From Bacteroidota bacterium (GTDB lineage: Bacteria > Bacteroidota > Bacteroidia > Chitinophagales > Chitinophagaceae), in contig JAFAEW010000126.1 in NCBI GenBank assembly GCA_023423835.1, positions 1-57,356 of the forward strand: a DNA stretch of 57,356 bases. The letters are read 5' to 3'. The notes beneath the pieces were generated by a model, which saw only the letters and a program-made list of their open reading frames with translations, did not search any database and had not been told where the DNA came from. Position 1 is the stretch's first letter. The number at the start of each line of letters is the position of its first letter. Below are positions 1-9,253 of this stretch, in pieces. The translations under genes were made by a program, and so were the position numbers.

Positions 1-1060
1 GAACATGGTGGGTGATGATGTCGCGGGGTGAAAGGTAGCCTTCGCGAATATGGCTGATCAGTTTGGGCAACAGGCGTTTTACAGAACATTGATCGGCCCG
101 GATAGTAAGTCCTTTATTAACGACATTTCCGATCGGAATCAGGTTATCCGTTGGACCATATACGCCCACGACAGAAACGATGCCGCCCTTCTTCACAGAG
201 TTGATAGCCCAATGCAAAGCGGTGGCTGATCCTGCCTGCAACATCAGTTTTTTACCGGTAATTGTCTGTAAGGCACTACCTGCCGCCTCGCAGCCTACAG
301 CATCGATACAAACATCAGCACCGAAATAGCCGGTCTCCTTTTTTAGGAATAATACAGGATCTCCAATCGATTCGAAATTGTACGCTTCACAATGTGCAAA
401 CCTTTTGGCAAATTCAAGGCGATATTCCACACGGTCGATTATAAAAACTCTGGCAGCTCCGAAAAACCAGGCTGATCTCGCTGCCATCAGTCCAACCGGT
501 CCGGCTCCGAAAACTACCACTGTATCGCCCGTCTTTATGCCACCCATTTCCGCCGCCTGGTAACCTGTGGGAAAAACGTCGGTAAGCAAAACAGCATCAT
601 CGGGATGAATATCTGAGGGAATGACCATCGGACCAACGTTGGCATAAGGTACACGAACATATTCGGCCTGCCCTCCGTCATACCCCCCACAGGTATGGGA
701 ATAACCGAAAATTCCTCCGGCAGCAGTGGCTTCCGGATTTGATTCGTGGCAATTACTGAAAAGACCCTGCTTGCAGAAAGCACACCTTCCGCACGAGATG
801 TTGAACGGAACTAAAACATGGTCTCCAACCTTCATCTTCGTAACGTCTTTGCCAACCTCTTCCACCACACCGATGAATTCGTGTCCGAAAGTGCTACCCA
901 CTCTTGTATCCGGAACCAGACCATGATAAATGTGCAAATCCGATCCGCAAATACAGGCTCGTGTAACCCGCAGAATAACATCTTCCGGATGCTCAATCTC
1001 CGGCATCGGTTTTTGACTTGCCCGGACACGAAAAGGGCCACGGTAATTCATCGCTAGCAT
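1..1060 (-). CDS. zinc-dependent alcohol dehydrogenase, C-terminus cut by window edge
   Basis: Open on the minus strand from an ATG at 1060 to the left edge, about 353 codons, with no stop inside the window. Medium-chain (MDR) zinc alcohol dehydrogenase of the glutathione-dependent formaldehyde dehydrogenase-like type. Visible motifs: catalytic-zinc ligands Cys38 (CGSD) and His60/Glu61 (GHE), structural-zinc cysteines 90, 93, 96 and 104 (CGRCAFC then C), the TDVFPTGY segment near residue 161, and the Rossmann glycines GAGPVG at 185-190. It should oxidise an alcohol or aldehyde adduct with NAD in the cytosol; the substrate cannot be read from the sequence. The start MLAMNYRG is typical of this subfamily; a second in-frame ATG lies three codons later at 1051. 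The gene is divergent from the broken metallo-beta-lactamase gene. Family assignment is sure, exact substrate is not. Confidence 0.93.
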   Translation of the reverse strand, partial: MLAMNYRGPFRVRASQKPMPEIEHPEDVILRVTRACICGSDLHIYHGLVPDTRVGSTFGHEFIGVVEEVGKDVTKMKVGDHVLVPFNISCGRCAFCKQGLFSNCHESNPEATAAGGIFGYSHTCGGYDGGQAEYVRVPYANVGPMVIPSDIHPDDAVLLTDVFPTGYQAAEMGGIKTGDTVVVFGAGPVGLMAARSAWFFGAARVFIIDRVEYRLEFAKRFAHCEAYNFESIGDPVLFLKKETGYFGADVCIDAVGCEAAGSALQTITGKKLMLQAGSATALHWAINSVKKGGIVSVVGVYGPTDNLIPIGNVVNKGLTIRADQCSVKRLLPKLISHIREGYLSPRDIITHHV

Positions 1061-1314
1061 AATAGACAATTTGTGTTTATTAAAAATGCAGTCACCCTTT
1101 TGTTACTGAAATCTGATACCACAAGTCATTTACCTGCTTATATTCCTGGTACTAGGAAAATTTATTCCCTTAGTCGGTTGATTGCGCCCATTTTGTAGAG
1201 TCGCTTGCGCAACTTGAATTCCGTCTTTTCTTAAACTGCCTTATGTGCATGGTGTCCTGCGACGAAAATCGGTAAACCGCTGGTCCTGGTTTTGTTTAAA
1301 CAAGATGAAAGACT

Positions 1315-2160
1315 ATGCAGCAAAGTGACGACAACAGAACGATCCCGATGACATCGGTTGACAGCGGGAAATTAAAGGAAGTAGCGCCGGATGTAGCCTA
1401 TTACACCAATCAGATTGTGAATGTGGTGATGATTGGAAATCGCGGAGGCGACTGGGTCTTGATAGATGCCGGAATGCCAAAATCGGCGAAAGATATCATC
1501 GAAGCCGCAGAAAAAAGATTCGGAAAGGACCGGCCCCCCAAAGCCATCCTGCTTACGCACGGACATTTCGATCATGTGGGAAGTATTGTGGATCTGATTT
1601 AAAAATGGCAGGTAAAGGTGTACGCACATCCGCTGGAATTTCCCTATTTAACGGGCAGTGCCGCATATCCACAGCCAGATTGCAGTGTTGAGGGCGGGTT
1701 ATTGGCAAAACTTTCCTGGATGTATCCCAATGAGCCGATCGACATTCACGAGGTTTTGCATCCATTATCTGCCGACGGTTCGGTGCCGTTTCTCAACGGA
1801 TGGCAATGGATACACGTTCCCGGTCATTCTCCGGGCCAGGTGGCGTTCTGGCGACCATCAGACCGGTTGTTGTTGCCGGCCGATGCTTTCATTACCGTAA
1901 AGCAGGATTCCTTTTACCGCGTTTTGTTGCAGAAGGAAGAAATTTGCGGGCCGCCCGTTTATCTCACAACGGATTGGCAATCGGCCTATGATTCTGCAAA
2001 AAGACTGGCCGCGCTGCAACCAGAAACGGTTATCGCAGGTCATGGAAGCAGCATGCACGGGCTTGAAATGCAGAAAGAATTACAACATCTGATCGATCAC
2101 TGGCAGGAAGAAGCGGTGCCCGAACATGGAAAATGGGTAAAAAGTCGAAAGGACGATTGA
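1315..2160 (+). pseudogene. MBL-fold hydrolase interrupted by one in-frame TAA
   Basis: One reading frame of 281 codons broken by a single TAA at 1600-1602, after codon 95. Before the stop lie the metallo-beta-lactamase zinc motif THGHFDH (His82, His84, Asp86, His87) and the strand before it. After it, in the same frame, the protein resumes as KWQVKVYAHPLEFPYL and carries the later zinc ligands (GHSPGQV, LLLPADAF) and a C-terminal IAGHGSSMHG. Nothing is shifted, so one base change explains the break; the family has a Lys, Glu or Gln-like residue there in my recollection, each one change from TAA. Without readthrough, the first part lacks the second half of the active site. A GTG at 1618 could restart translation but would yield a fragment without HGHFDH. 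It could be a true nonsense mutation, strain variation or a sequencing error. Confidence 0.85.
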
Positions 2161-2185
2161 TGATTCACTGGGGTGGATTCAAGCA

Positions 2186-2216
2186 AAAAAGGAAGTCGCA
2201 TTGCAACTTCCTTTTT
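2186..2216. terminator. bidirectional rho-independent terminator
   Basis: An 11-bp perfect stem (AAAAAGGAAGT, 2186-2196, with ACTTCCTTTTT, 2206-2216) around a 9-nt loop. It is flanked by A-rich sequence on one side and T-rich on the other, so it can work in both directions. It sits between the end of the broken MBL gene and the end of malate dehydrogenase, which converge here. Confidence 0.8.
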
Positions 2217-2234
2217 CCTTGTACTTAAAAATAT

Positions 2235-3164
2235 TTACAGTGTTTTCAAAACATTATTCATATTTCGTACGGCATCGGCGCTTTTGTTGAATGCGGCCTG
2301 TTCTTCCTCATTCAAATTAAAATCAACAATCTTTTCCCACCCATTTTTTCCAATCACAACGGGCACACCAAGACAAATATCCTTTTGTCCGTATTCACCA
2401 TCCAGGGCCACGCAGGCGGAGAAAAGTTTTTTCTCGTCTCTCACAATTGTCTTCACCATTGCGCAGCCTGCCGCTCCGGGAGCATACCAGGCAGAAGTTC
2501 CAATCATTTTGGTAAGTGTTGCGCCTCCCACCATTGTGTCCTGAACCACTTTTTTCTGCTGTTCCTCAGAAAGAAAATCTGTTACAGGCACGCTGTTCCA
2601 GGTTGCGTAACGAATCAGCGGAATCATAGTAGTATCACCGTGACCGCCGATCACCAGTGCGTTTAAATCGCTTTGCGAACATTTCAATTCCTTGCTCAAA
2701 TAGCATTTAAATCTTGCGCTGTCTAACGCTCCGCCCATTCCGATGATGCGGTTTTTAGGAAGTCCGGTTGTTTGCAGACTTAGGTAAGTCATTGTATCCA
2801 TCGGATTGGAAATGATCACCAAAATTGCATTAGGCGAATGTTTTAATATGTTTTCAGTTACACTTTTCACGATGCCCGCATTTGTTCCGATAAGTTCTTC
2901 TCTTGTCATTCCCGGCTTCCTCGGTAATCCGGAAGTAATAACAACAACATTTGAGTCTGCTGTGGCAGCGTAGTCATTGGTACTTCCTGTTATACGGGTA
3001 TCAAATCCCAGCAAAGCGCTGGTCTGCGTCATGTCGAGCGCTTTTCCTTCAGCCAGACCTTCTTTGATATCCAGCAATACCAACTCTTCACATAATGCAG
3101 CACGTGCAATATTATCGGCACAGGTAGCACCAACGGCACCGGCACCAACTACGGTAACTTTCAT
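2235..3164 (-). CDS. mdh: malate dehydrogenase
   Basis: 309 residues, the usual length of the LDH-like malate dehydrogenases of Bacteroidota. NAD-dependent interconversion of malate and oxaloacetate in the TCA cycle, cytosolic. Rossmann glycines GAGAVG (7-12), Asp32 at the end of strand 2 (NAD-specific), the mobile loop SGLPRKPGMTREE with Arg82 and Arg88 (an Arg in the specificity position marks malate rather than lactate dehydrogenase), Asn120 (ISNP), Asp148 and Arg151 (LDSAR), and catalytic His175 (GGHGD). It lies 91 bp downstream of the thioredoxin-like gene on the same strand; that gap holds its own candidate -7 element. Its end faces the broken MBL gene across a shared hairpin. Confidence 0.97.
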   Translation of the reverse strand: MKVTVVGAGAVGATCADNIARAALCEELVLLDIKEGLAEGKALDMTQTSALLGFDTRITGSTNDYAATADSNVVVITSGLPRKPGMTREELIGTNAGIVKSVTENILKHSPNAILVIISNPMDTMTYLSLQTTGLPKNRIIGMGGALDSARFKCYLSKELKCSQSDLNALVIGGHGDTTMIPLIRYATWNSVPVTDFLSEEQQKKVVQDTMVGGATLTKMIGTSAWYAPGAAGCAMVKTIVRDEKKLFSACVALDGEYGQKDICLGVPVVIGKNGWEKIVDFNLNEEEQAAFNKSADAVRNMNNVLKTL

Positions 3165-3207
3165 AATAATGATTTAAGTGATTAAAAAATGCTTATAAAA
3201 AGCGTAG

Positions 3208-3215
3208 CAAAGGTA
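3208..3215 (-). promoter_or_regulatory. candidate Bacteroidota -7 box upstream of mdh
   Basis: On the minus strand this reads TACCTTTG, an exact match to the Bacteroidota -7 consensus TAnnTTTG, 43 bp upstream of the mdh ATG. I do not find a TTTG -33 element at the expected 19-21 nt spacing, so this is a weak call. Confidence 0.3.
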
Positions 3216-3255
3216 ACCGATCCCGATAAAAATCCCGAGGCAATTCCTTCGAACA

Positions 3256-3774
3256 TTATTTTTGAAACAAATCTATGATCGTCTTTGTGTCGGTTCCGCC
3301 ATCATAAGCAGCCATAAACTTTTTATCTTTATCATAGACAGCAATGAAGGGCGTGTATTTAACTTTGTAGAATGAGGGAATGTAGTATTTGGGATCCCTT
3401 CCTACCCTTACATTTTTAAATTGAAGCAATTTATATTCCTGTGCAAACGGACGCACTTCATCCAGCGAAATATAACTGACCCACACGAAGAAAAGGTTTT
3501 TCATCTTCGGCATGTCGCGAACAAAATCATGGGCTGTGATGGCGCAATGTCCGCAGTCAGGACTGAAGTAGACAATCACTACCGGTTTGTTATCCGGAAG
3601 CATCAGGTTGTTAAACCAGGTGCTGTCGGTCTGCAGAATGCTAAAGGTCGGCAGGTTCGGATCTTTTTTATAAGGAGGAACGGTATCGTATTCCTGAGCG
3701 GCAACAAAATTGTAAGTAGTCAGAAGGAAGATGAAGGATAAAAAGAATTTCATTCTTAAACTTTTTAAAACCAT
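3256..3774 (-). CDS. exported thioredoxin-fold protein (CGHC)
   Basis: 172 residues with an N-terminal signal peptide (hydrophobic stretch about 9-25, cleavage likely after VAA before QEYD) and a thioredoxin-like domain. The redox motif is FSPDCGHC with Cys74 and Cys77, like the CGHC of disulfide isomerases and of Bacteroidota redoxins. A cis-Pro segment, YKVKYTPFIAVYD, lies near residue 145. Predicted role: periplasmic thiol-disulfide exchange, possibly reducing or isomerising exported proteins; the partner is unknown. A second in-frame Met seven codons in (3753, MKFFLSF) gives an equally good signal peptide, so the start is uncertain. Upstream of mdh on the same strand, with no functional link implied. 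Confidence 0.85.
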   Translation of the reverse strand: MVLKSLRMKFFLSFIFLLTTYNFVAAQEYDTVPPYKKDPNLPTFSILQTDSTWFNNLMLPDNKPVVIVYFSPDCGHCAITAHDFVRDMPKMKNLFFVWVSYISLDEVRPFAQEYKLLQFKNVRVGRDPKYYIPSFYKVKYTPFIAVYDKDKKFMAAYDGGTDTKTIIDLFQK

Positions 3775-3899
3775 CGCAATAATTATGCAACGAAAATTTT
3801 CAATAAAATTAGGTGCAATAAAACCTTTTGAACCGGAGACCGGAAAGAATTAACTTTTAATATTTTTGAGGAAAGAAAAACGAACATTAAACTGAAGAT

Positions 3900-4571
3900 A
3901 TGATTTCTTGGGTGGAGATTTTAATACGGTTAACACTGGCAGCCATTCTCGGCGCTGCCATCGGACTCGAGAGAGAACGGAAAGATTGGGTGGCAGGAAT
4001 GAGAACGCATATGATGGTTTGTGTGGGATCTTCTCTCGCAATGATCGTTTCGGCTCATGGATTTTTTGATGTGTTGGGACATTCAAATATCAGCCTCGAT
4101 CCTTCACGTATTGCAGCGCAGGTAATCAGTGGGATTGGATTTATCGGCGCAGGAACAATCTTATTTCTTCGTCAGGGTGTGGTAAGAGGATTAACAACGG
4201 CGGCCGGGTTGTGGACCGTTGCCGCTATCGGCCTCGCCGCCGGTTCGGGTCTGTATTTCGCCGCCTTCGCAACCACTATCCTCGCATTGATCATACTGTG
4301 GGTGTTGCAGCCGCTGGAAAAAAGAATCGCCCAAAGATTTAAGCTGAAAAGTGTAAAAATTGTCACCACCAACAAAGCAAAATCAGTGGAAGTGGTGAAT
4401 AAGATTCTTAACCATTCCGACATCACAATTACCAATTTTGTAATCGACAAGGATGAAAATGAATTTGGCGTATCCTTCAGATTCAAATCAATTGAAAAAC
4501 CCGTCCTGATAGAGCTTTTGAATGAACTGCAATCAGAACCCGGCATCAGGGAGGTAAACTGGGGACTTTAA
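3900..4571 (+). CDS. MgtC/SapB family membrane protein
   Basis: 223 residues. The N-terminal part (about 1-140) is the MgtC/SapB membrane domain: several hydrophobic helices with the family signatures GAAIGLERE, AGMRTHMMVCVGS and QVISGIGFIGAGTI. The C-terminal part (about 150-223) is soluble and ACT-like, as in full-length MgtC. Known members affect magnesium stress and acid survival and modulate the F-type ATPase; which applies here cannot be told. It starts with ATG. The last four bases overlap the stop of the convergent flippase gene, so no terminator separates them. Confidence 0.92.
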   Translation: MISWVEILIRLTLAAILGAAIGLERERKDWVAGMRTHMMVCVGSSLAMIVSAHGFFDVLGHSNISLDPSRIAAQVISGIGFIGAGTILFLRQGVVRGLTTAAGLWTVAAIGLAAGSGLYFAAFATTILALIILWVLQPLEKRIAQRFKLKSVKIVTTNKAKSVEVVNKILNHSDITITNFVIDKDENEFGVSFRFKSIEKPVLIELLNELQSEPGIREVNWGL

Positions 4572-5875
4572 GGTTTGGTTACGAGCAACGTTTTCAGCCA
4601 GGCATAATCTGATCTTCGCCATCCGAAAAAATCAACCAGGTTGATGGAATAATCTTTATAGAAAATAAAGAGTGCATATCCCACATTAATGGTGTAACCA
4701 ATGGTGCTTACCGCCGCAGCAGCAAGAATTCCGTAGGTAGGCACAAACAAATAATCACCTGCTATCACAAAGATCAAAGCCAGTAGTGCACCGGTCAGAT
4801 TTACCCTGAGTTTATCCTTTCCGGAAAAATAAGCAGAAAGAAGACTGAGCACCGATAAGGAAAAAATTCCGGGTATCAGGATCAGAAACGGCAACTTCAT
4901 CCGGTCGAATGTATGGCCAAATAATCCCGTAAAAAATTGCGTTCCAAAAAAAAGGATGACGAGGAATATGAAAAGATACAGTTGGGAAAATAACCTTGCA
5001 ATGATCATAATGGAATTGTTTAATTCCTTGCGTTCGATGCCGCTCGCTGTACGCGGAAATATAACGCTGGCAATAATTTGCGGAACGATCAGCAACATTT
5101 GTCCGAGCTTCGAAACCTGAATATAATTCCCAAGATCTGCTTCCGTGCAAACAGGACTTGAATGTACAAAAAGGTAATCGATCCGGTACACGAGGAAGAA
5201 GATAACGTTCGCTATCATTGCCACGAGCGAATACCTGAACAATGATCCAAGATGTTTGCTGTTTGGAATGCTGATCGTCATCCAGCTTTTATTTTTGAAG
5301 AAATACGCCAACCATAGAAAAACTCCCTGCAGAAGAAAAAACAGGAAGTAAATATCAAGCAAAATTCCGGCTTGGGTGAGGTCGTTGGCAATTACTCCTT
5401 TCGGAATGAAAATCACCAGAGCGATGTTTAATACAGTGAGGATGAGGTTGGGGAGAACGAAATTGTTTTGCGCATAAAACAAAGCGGTTACACAGTTGGT
5501 GAGAAACAGCCCGGTGATATAACAGATTCCGAAATAGTAAAACTGTGCCGGCGGCACCGTTGTATCTTGTTCAAAAAGCAGGTAAACATAAATGCCTCCT
5601 AAAACGATCAGCGATACCGCTGCGGAGGCCACCAGTGAAAACCATAACAACCTGTTTGAATGAATGATTTTTCCGGAAGCGAAATAGGTAATGCCGGCTT
5701 CAAGGCAAATACCGACGATGATGATTGAGAAAGAAAAAATGTTACTCAGGTAATAAACCCAGCCCGATCCTGCGGCCTGAAGATATCGCGATAAAAAAAC
5801 ATTCACCATTAGCAGTGTGAAGAAATAAAACCCTCTCCATAACAAACTTTGCATCAGCAATCTCTGAAAATTCAT
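4568..5875 (-). CDS. polysaccharide flippase-like membrane protein (Wzx/MATE-type)
   Basis: 435 residues, hydrophobic throughout, with about 12 predicted membrane segments. The start MQSLLWRGFYFFTLLMVNVFLSRYL and the repeated long helices with few charges resemble the polysaccharide biosynthesis / oligosaccharide flippase family. The expected job is moving lipid-linked sugars across the inner membrane. It is the last gene of a minus-strand run: GlmU-like enzyme, tpiA, then this gene 50 bp on. The GlmU-like neighbour makes a cell-envelope role plausible. No glycosyltransferases are next to it, which is unusual for a Wzx gene, so the substrate is unknown. Confidence 0.8.
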   Translation of the reverse strand: MNFQRLLMQSLLWRGFYFFTLLMVNVFLSRYLQAAGSGWVYYLSNIFSFSIIIVGICLEAGITYFASGKIIHSNRLLWFSLVASAAVSLIVLGGIYVYLLFEQDTTVPPAQFYYFGICYITGLFLTNCVTALFYAQNNFVLPNLILTVLNIALVIFIPKGVIANDLTQAGILLDIYFLFFLLQGVFLWLAYFFKNKSWMTISIPNSKHLGSLFRYSLVAMIANVIFFLVYRIDYLFVHSSPVCTEADLGNYIQVSKLGQMLLIVPQIIASVIFPRTASGIERKELNNSIMIIARLFSQLYLFIFLVILFFGTQFFTGLFGHTFDRMKLPFLILIPGIFSLSVLSLLSAYFSGKDKLRVNLTGALLALIFVIAGDYLFVPTYGILAAAAVSTIGYTINVGYALFIFYKDYSINLVDFFGWRRSDYAWLKTLLVTKP

Positions 5876-5925
5876 GTTGTTGCCTGCATTTGAAAATGTT
5901 TTTTTAAAACGATAAGTTTGAACGG

Positions 5926-6687
5926 TTATTTGAGACTGTTGATGATGGCAGAAAATTCCTCAGCGTTTAAGGATGCGCCTCCTACCAATCCGCCGTCCAC
6001 ATCTTTTTGGGCAAACAATTCCTTTGCATTGTTGGCCTTCACGCTTCCACCATAAAGTATCGGGATCATTCCGGCAACATCCTCTCCGTATTTTTCTGCC
6101 ACTACCGACCTGATGAAAGCATGCATGCTTTGGGCTTGTTCCGTTGTAGCCGTCTTGCCGGTTCCGATTGCCCAAACCGGTTCGTAGGCGATAACGATTT
6201 TTTGTATGTCTTCCGGTCTAAGATGAAAGAGTGATTCGGATAACTGTTTTGAAACATATTCATTTTGTGTGTTGGCATCCCGAACCTGCAAGGGTTCTCC
6301 GCAACAAAAGATGGGTGTAACGCCTGTTTCAAGGCAGATGTTTACTTTTTCTGCCAGCATCCCGTGGGTTTCATGATGGTATTCTCTTCTTTCTGAATGT
6401 CCGACAATGGCATGATAAACGCCTACCGATACGAGCATTTCCGTTGATACATCACCGGTAAAAGCACCGGATTTTTTATTGGAACAATCCTGTGCAGCAA
6501 TCTGAAATTTGGAATAACCTTTTACTTTTTCCACTGCCATCATAAGATAGGGAAAGGGAACGGCAATGATCACTTCCTGAAATTCGGTAAAATGATAGGT
6601 CTTTTGCAGCAAAGCAGTCATCAGATCTTGAGCCTGTGAAAGAGTGAGGTTCATCTTCCAATTGGCAGCAGCGATTTGTTTTCTCAT
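5926..6687 (-). CDS. tpiA: triosephosphate isomerase
   Basis: 253 residues, standard TIM length. Interconverts dihydroxyacetone phosphate and glyceraldehyde 3-phosphate in glycolysis, cytosolic. Active-site residues are in place: Asn9 and Lys11 (AANWKMN), His97 (VGHSERR), Glu169 (AYEPVWAIGTGKTA, containing the flexible loop) and the phosphate-binding GGSVKANN. It lies 27 bp downstream of the GlmU-like gene and 50 bp upstream of the flippase gene, all on the minus strand and so probably co-transcribed. Confidence 0.98.
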   Translation of the reverse strand: MRKQIAAANWKMNLTLSQAQDLMTALLQKTYHFTEFQEVIIAVPFPYLMMAVEKVKGYSKFQIAAQDCSNKKSGAFTGDVSTEMLVSVGVYHAIVGHSERREYHHETHGMLAEKVNICLETGVTPIFCCGEPLQVRDANTQNEYVSKQLSESLFHLRPEDIQKIVIAYEPVWAIGTGKTATTEQAQSMHAFIRSVVAEKYGEDVAGMIPILYGGSVKANNAKELFAQKDVDGGLVGGASLNAEEFSAIINSLK

Positions 6688-6714
6688 TATCTATATTCGT
6701 TTTTTGTCCAAAAT

Positions 6715-7878
6715 TTATCGTGAAAGCTCAAAGATATGTTTCATTACCATTGATAATTCGTCAGAAAGGTCTTCGCCTTTCATTTTCATCCAGGCCTTCG
6801 CATCGCGGGTGGCTTTCGAGAGATCATAAAACTTTCCCGATGCAACATCCCAGCGAAAATCAGGAACGTAAGCCGGAAGAAGGCCGTTTCCAAACGCATT
6901 TACGCAACTGCCGATGACCGATCCGGTATTGATGGATGAATTGATGGCCGTGCGGGAAAAATCGCCCATGATCATTCCGCATTTATTGCCAATCTCCTTA
7001 TAACTGTTAGCAGAATGATCCCAGATGCGAATGTTTCCGGCATTGTTTTTCACGTTGCTGTTCGTAGTGCCGGCGCCCAGATTGCACCATTTTCCAACCA
7101 CACTATCACCAAGGTATCCGTGATGTCCTTTATTGGAATAATCATTTACAATGGAATTTTTCACCTCCCCTCCAATCGTGCAGTTTGCACCAATGGAAGT
7201 GGCTCCGTAAATCGAACTTCCCATCTTAACCACCGCTTCTTCCCTCAAAACGAAAGGCCCCCGAATGTTGGATCCTTCCATTACCACGGCATTTTTTCCT
7301 ATATAAATCGGGCCGGCCGTGGCGTTTAAAGAACAGGATCTGACGGTAGCCGATGGTTCAACTATAATATCTTTCGCTCCCACATAATTATTAAAGGAAG
7401 GCAATGCATGGCGCTCATTTTTCCGGATGATATATTCAAAATCAAAAGCAATAAATTCGTGGTTGTATTCGAATAACTGCCATGGATATCCAACCCTTTT
7501 TGACGGATAGGTATAAGTGGTCGAAAAGTTTTTTATAACATTTACTGAGTTGAAGTTTTGAGCGGTAAACGTCTTCTTTCCTGCCACCAGACCATTTGAA
7601 TCAACCAGCGCTTCATCTTCATCCAGCTCCAGGATTCTTTCAACAAGATCGGGATTTGGGATCAGTGAAGCATCGACCCAGAGTGCCGGCCCGGATGGCA
7701 GCGCAGGATATAATTTTTCGAGATAATTTTCCGTAAAAACATAAACCCTTTCCCCGGTGAGCTTTTCCCATCTTTCCCTGAAACTAAAGGCTCCGGCCAA
7801 CAGATCAGCCACCGCACAAAAGTTATTCAACGGGTACAGTTTTTGACGCTGATTATTATCAAACAAGATTATATCCAT
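6715..7878 (-). CDS. GlmU-like sugar nucleotidyltransferase/acetyltransferase (Bacteroidota alternative GlmU)
   Basis: 387 residues. The N-terminal half (1-170) is a divergent nucleotidyltransferase-like region that lacks the usual GxGTRM loop. The C-terminal half (about 175-350) is a left-handed beta-helix of hexapeptide repeats (for example IYIGKNAVVMEGSNI, VVKMGSSIYGATSIGANC, GVIGSC-type turns). This two-part form matches the alternative bacterial GlmU family (TIGR03991) of Bacteroidota, thought to make UDP-GlcNAc from glucosamine 1-phosphate for peptidoglycan and lipid A. It leads the minus-strand run with tpiA and the flippase. The family call is good; the exact activity is inference from the family. 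Confidence 0.85.
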   Translation of the reverse strand: MDIILFDNNQRQKLYPLNNFCAVADLLAGAFSFRERWEKLTGERVYVFTENYLEKLYPALPSGPALWVDASLIPNPDLVERILELDEDEALVDSNGLVAGKKTFTAQNFNSVNVIKNFSTTYTYPSKRVGYPWQLFEYNHEFIAFDFEYIIRKNERHALPSFNNYVGAKDIIVEPSATVRSCSLNATAGPIYIGKNAVVMEGSNIRGPFVLREEAVVKMGSSIYGATSIGANCTIGGEVKNSIVNDYSNKGHHGYLGDSVVGKWCNLGAGTTNSNVKNNAGNIRIWDHSANSYKEIGNKCGMIMGDFSRTAINSSINTGSVIGSCVNAFGNGLLPAYVPDFRWDVASGKFYDLSKATRDAKAWMKMKGEDLSDELSMVMKHIFELSR

Positions 7879-7983
7879 GAGTTATGAACACTTTGTCAAG
7901 GATTTGTTAGAATGCCGGCAAACTTAAAAATTATATAGGTTCCTTTTCATTATTTTGCCGCCTTTAATATTAAAATATATTCT

Positions 7984-9132
7984 GTGATCCGATTTTGCCT
8001 GTCCATATCCCTAAGCATTTTGTTTTTCAGTTGTACACAATCCACTGGTAATTCCGGACTGGAAAAATCGGTAACCGATCTGGAAACGCATCCGGTCGTA
8101 TTTCGCCAACTTTCTCCAATTGAGATGAAAGGTTACCACGATAAAATAGAAGAATATTACAATAAACGGTACGGAAAATATTTCAACGGAAGTGTTCTCG
8201 TGGCTAAAAACGGGCAAATCTTATTTGAGGATTATAAAGGGTTGTATGACTTTCAGAAAAAAACACCGATAACCGAAAACTCACCCTTTCATCTTGCTTC
8301 CATCTCAAAAACTTTAACGGCAATGACGATTTTAAGGCTTTGGGAACAAGGCAGAATATCATTGCAGGACAGCATACAGAAATTTTTTCCGAAGCTGCCC
8401 TATACAGGAATTACGGTGGAAATGTTGCTCGAGCACAGAAGTGGATTGCCAAATTACCTGTACTTCATGGATTCACTGAAATACCGCCGTCAGATGCTAT
8501 CAAACTGGGATGTATTAAATTTTATGTGTGATCATCCGGTACCCCTGATGGCCACCTCCGGAAAGTCTTATCATTATTGCAATACCAATTACGTTTTACT
8601 GGCCTTAATCACTGAAATCGTTACAAGGCAGCCGTTTCCGGTTTACATGAAAGACAGTGTTTTCACGCCTTTGGGAATGAAAAATACCTTTGTCTTTTCT
8701 ATTGCGGATACCGGCCGCTATGTTCCCACCTATTCCGTTACCCGGCCCTTTCCGATGGACCAGTATGATTGCACCTATGGCGATAAAAATATTTACAGTA
8801 CCGTAAGAGATTTGTTGAAATGGGATAAAGCGTTGTATGAAAATACCTTTGTAAAAAAGGAAACCGCCGAAATGGCCTTCAAACCCTACAGTAATGAGCG
8901 AAAATCGAAACACAATTATGGAATGGGCTGGCATTTGTATTTCAACGGAGGCGACAGTATCATCTACCACAACGGAAAATGGCATGGCAGCAATACCGCT
9001 TTTACAAGGCTGACACAAGACACGGTGACCATCATCATGCTGGGCAACAAACTCAATTCCAACATTTACCATTCCCGGGAGATTGGCAGTATTTTTACCG
9101 GGAAAAAAGATGATGCGCCGCTGGATGAATAG
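7984..9132 (+). CDS. serine hydrolase, class C beta-lactamase/DD-peptidase fold, lipoprotein
   Basis: 382 residues starting at a GTG; no ATG occurs in frame before residue 48, and only the GTG start gives a signal sequence. The lipobox LFFSC places Cys17 as the lipidated residue, so the enzyme is membrane anchored. The beta-lactamase family PF00144 signatures are present: SxxK as Ser106-Ile-Ser-Lys109, YxN as Tyr-Cys-Asn (HYCNTNY, near residue 200), and HNGKWHG in place of the KTG box near the C-terminus. Members include esterases, D-aminopeptidases and penicillin-binding-like proteins; the substrate cannot be assigned. Divergent from the GlmU-like gene. Not evidence of antibiotic resistance by itself. 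Confidence 0.88.
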   Translation: MIRFCLSISLSILFFSCTQSTGNSGLEKSVTDLETHPVVFRQLSPIEMKGYHDKIEEYYNKRYGKYFNGSVLVAKNGQILFEDYKGLYDFQKKTPITENSPFHLASISKTLTAMTILRLWEQGRISLQDSIQKFFPKLPYTGITVEMLLEHRSGLPNYLYFMDSLKYRRQMLSNWDVLNFMCDHPVPLMATSGKSYHYCNTNYVLLALITEIVTRQPFPVYMKDSVFTPLGMKNTFVFSIADTGRYVPTYSVTRPFPMDQYDCTYGDKNIYSTVRDLLKWDKALYENTFVKKETAEMAFKPYSNERKSKHNYGMGWHLYFNGGDSIIYHNGKWHGSNTAFTRLTQDTVTIIMLGNKLNSNIYHSREIGSIFTGKKDDAPLDE

Positions 9133-9253
9133 ACCGCCAATTCAATTTTTTCATATGTAAAAGAATAGCGTTTTGAAATCGAAATCCGGCGCTACCGTAA
9201 TCTAAAACGACAATTGCGCTGAAGGGCAAAGGCTGCAAAAAGTAATGCCGGTC

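Noticed and set aside
1..1060. The left-edge alcohol dehydrogenase looks fragmented if only short closed frames are considered
   Set aside because: Direct translation from 1060 gives one uninterrupted frame to the edge with all zinc motifs; it is cut by the window, not broken.
7984..9132. Antibiotic-resistance beta-lactamase
   Set aside because: The PF00144 family is broad and the KTG box is replaced; nothing points to beta-lactam hydrolysis.
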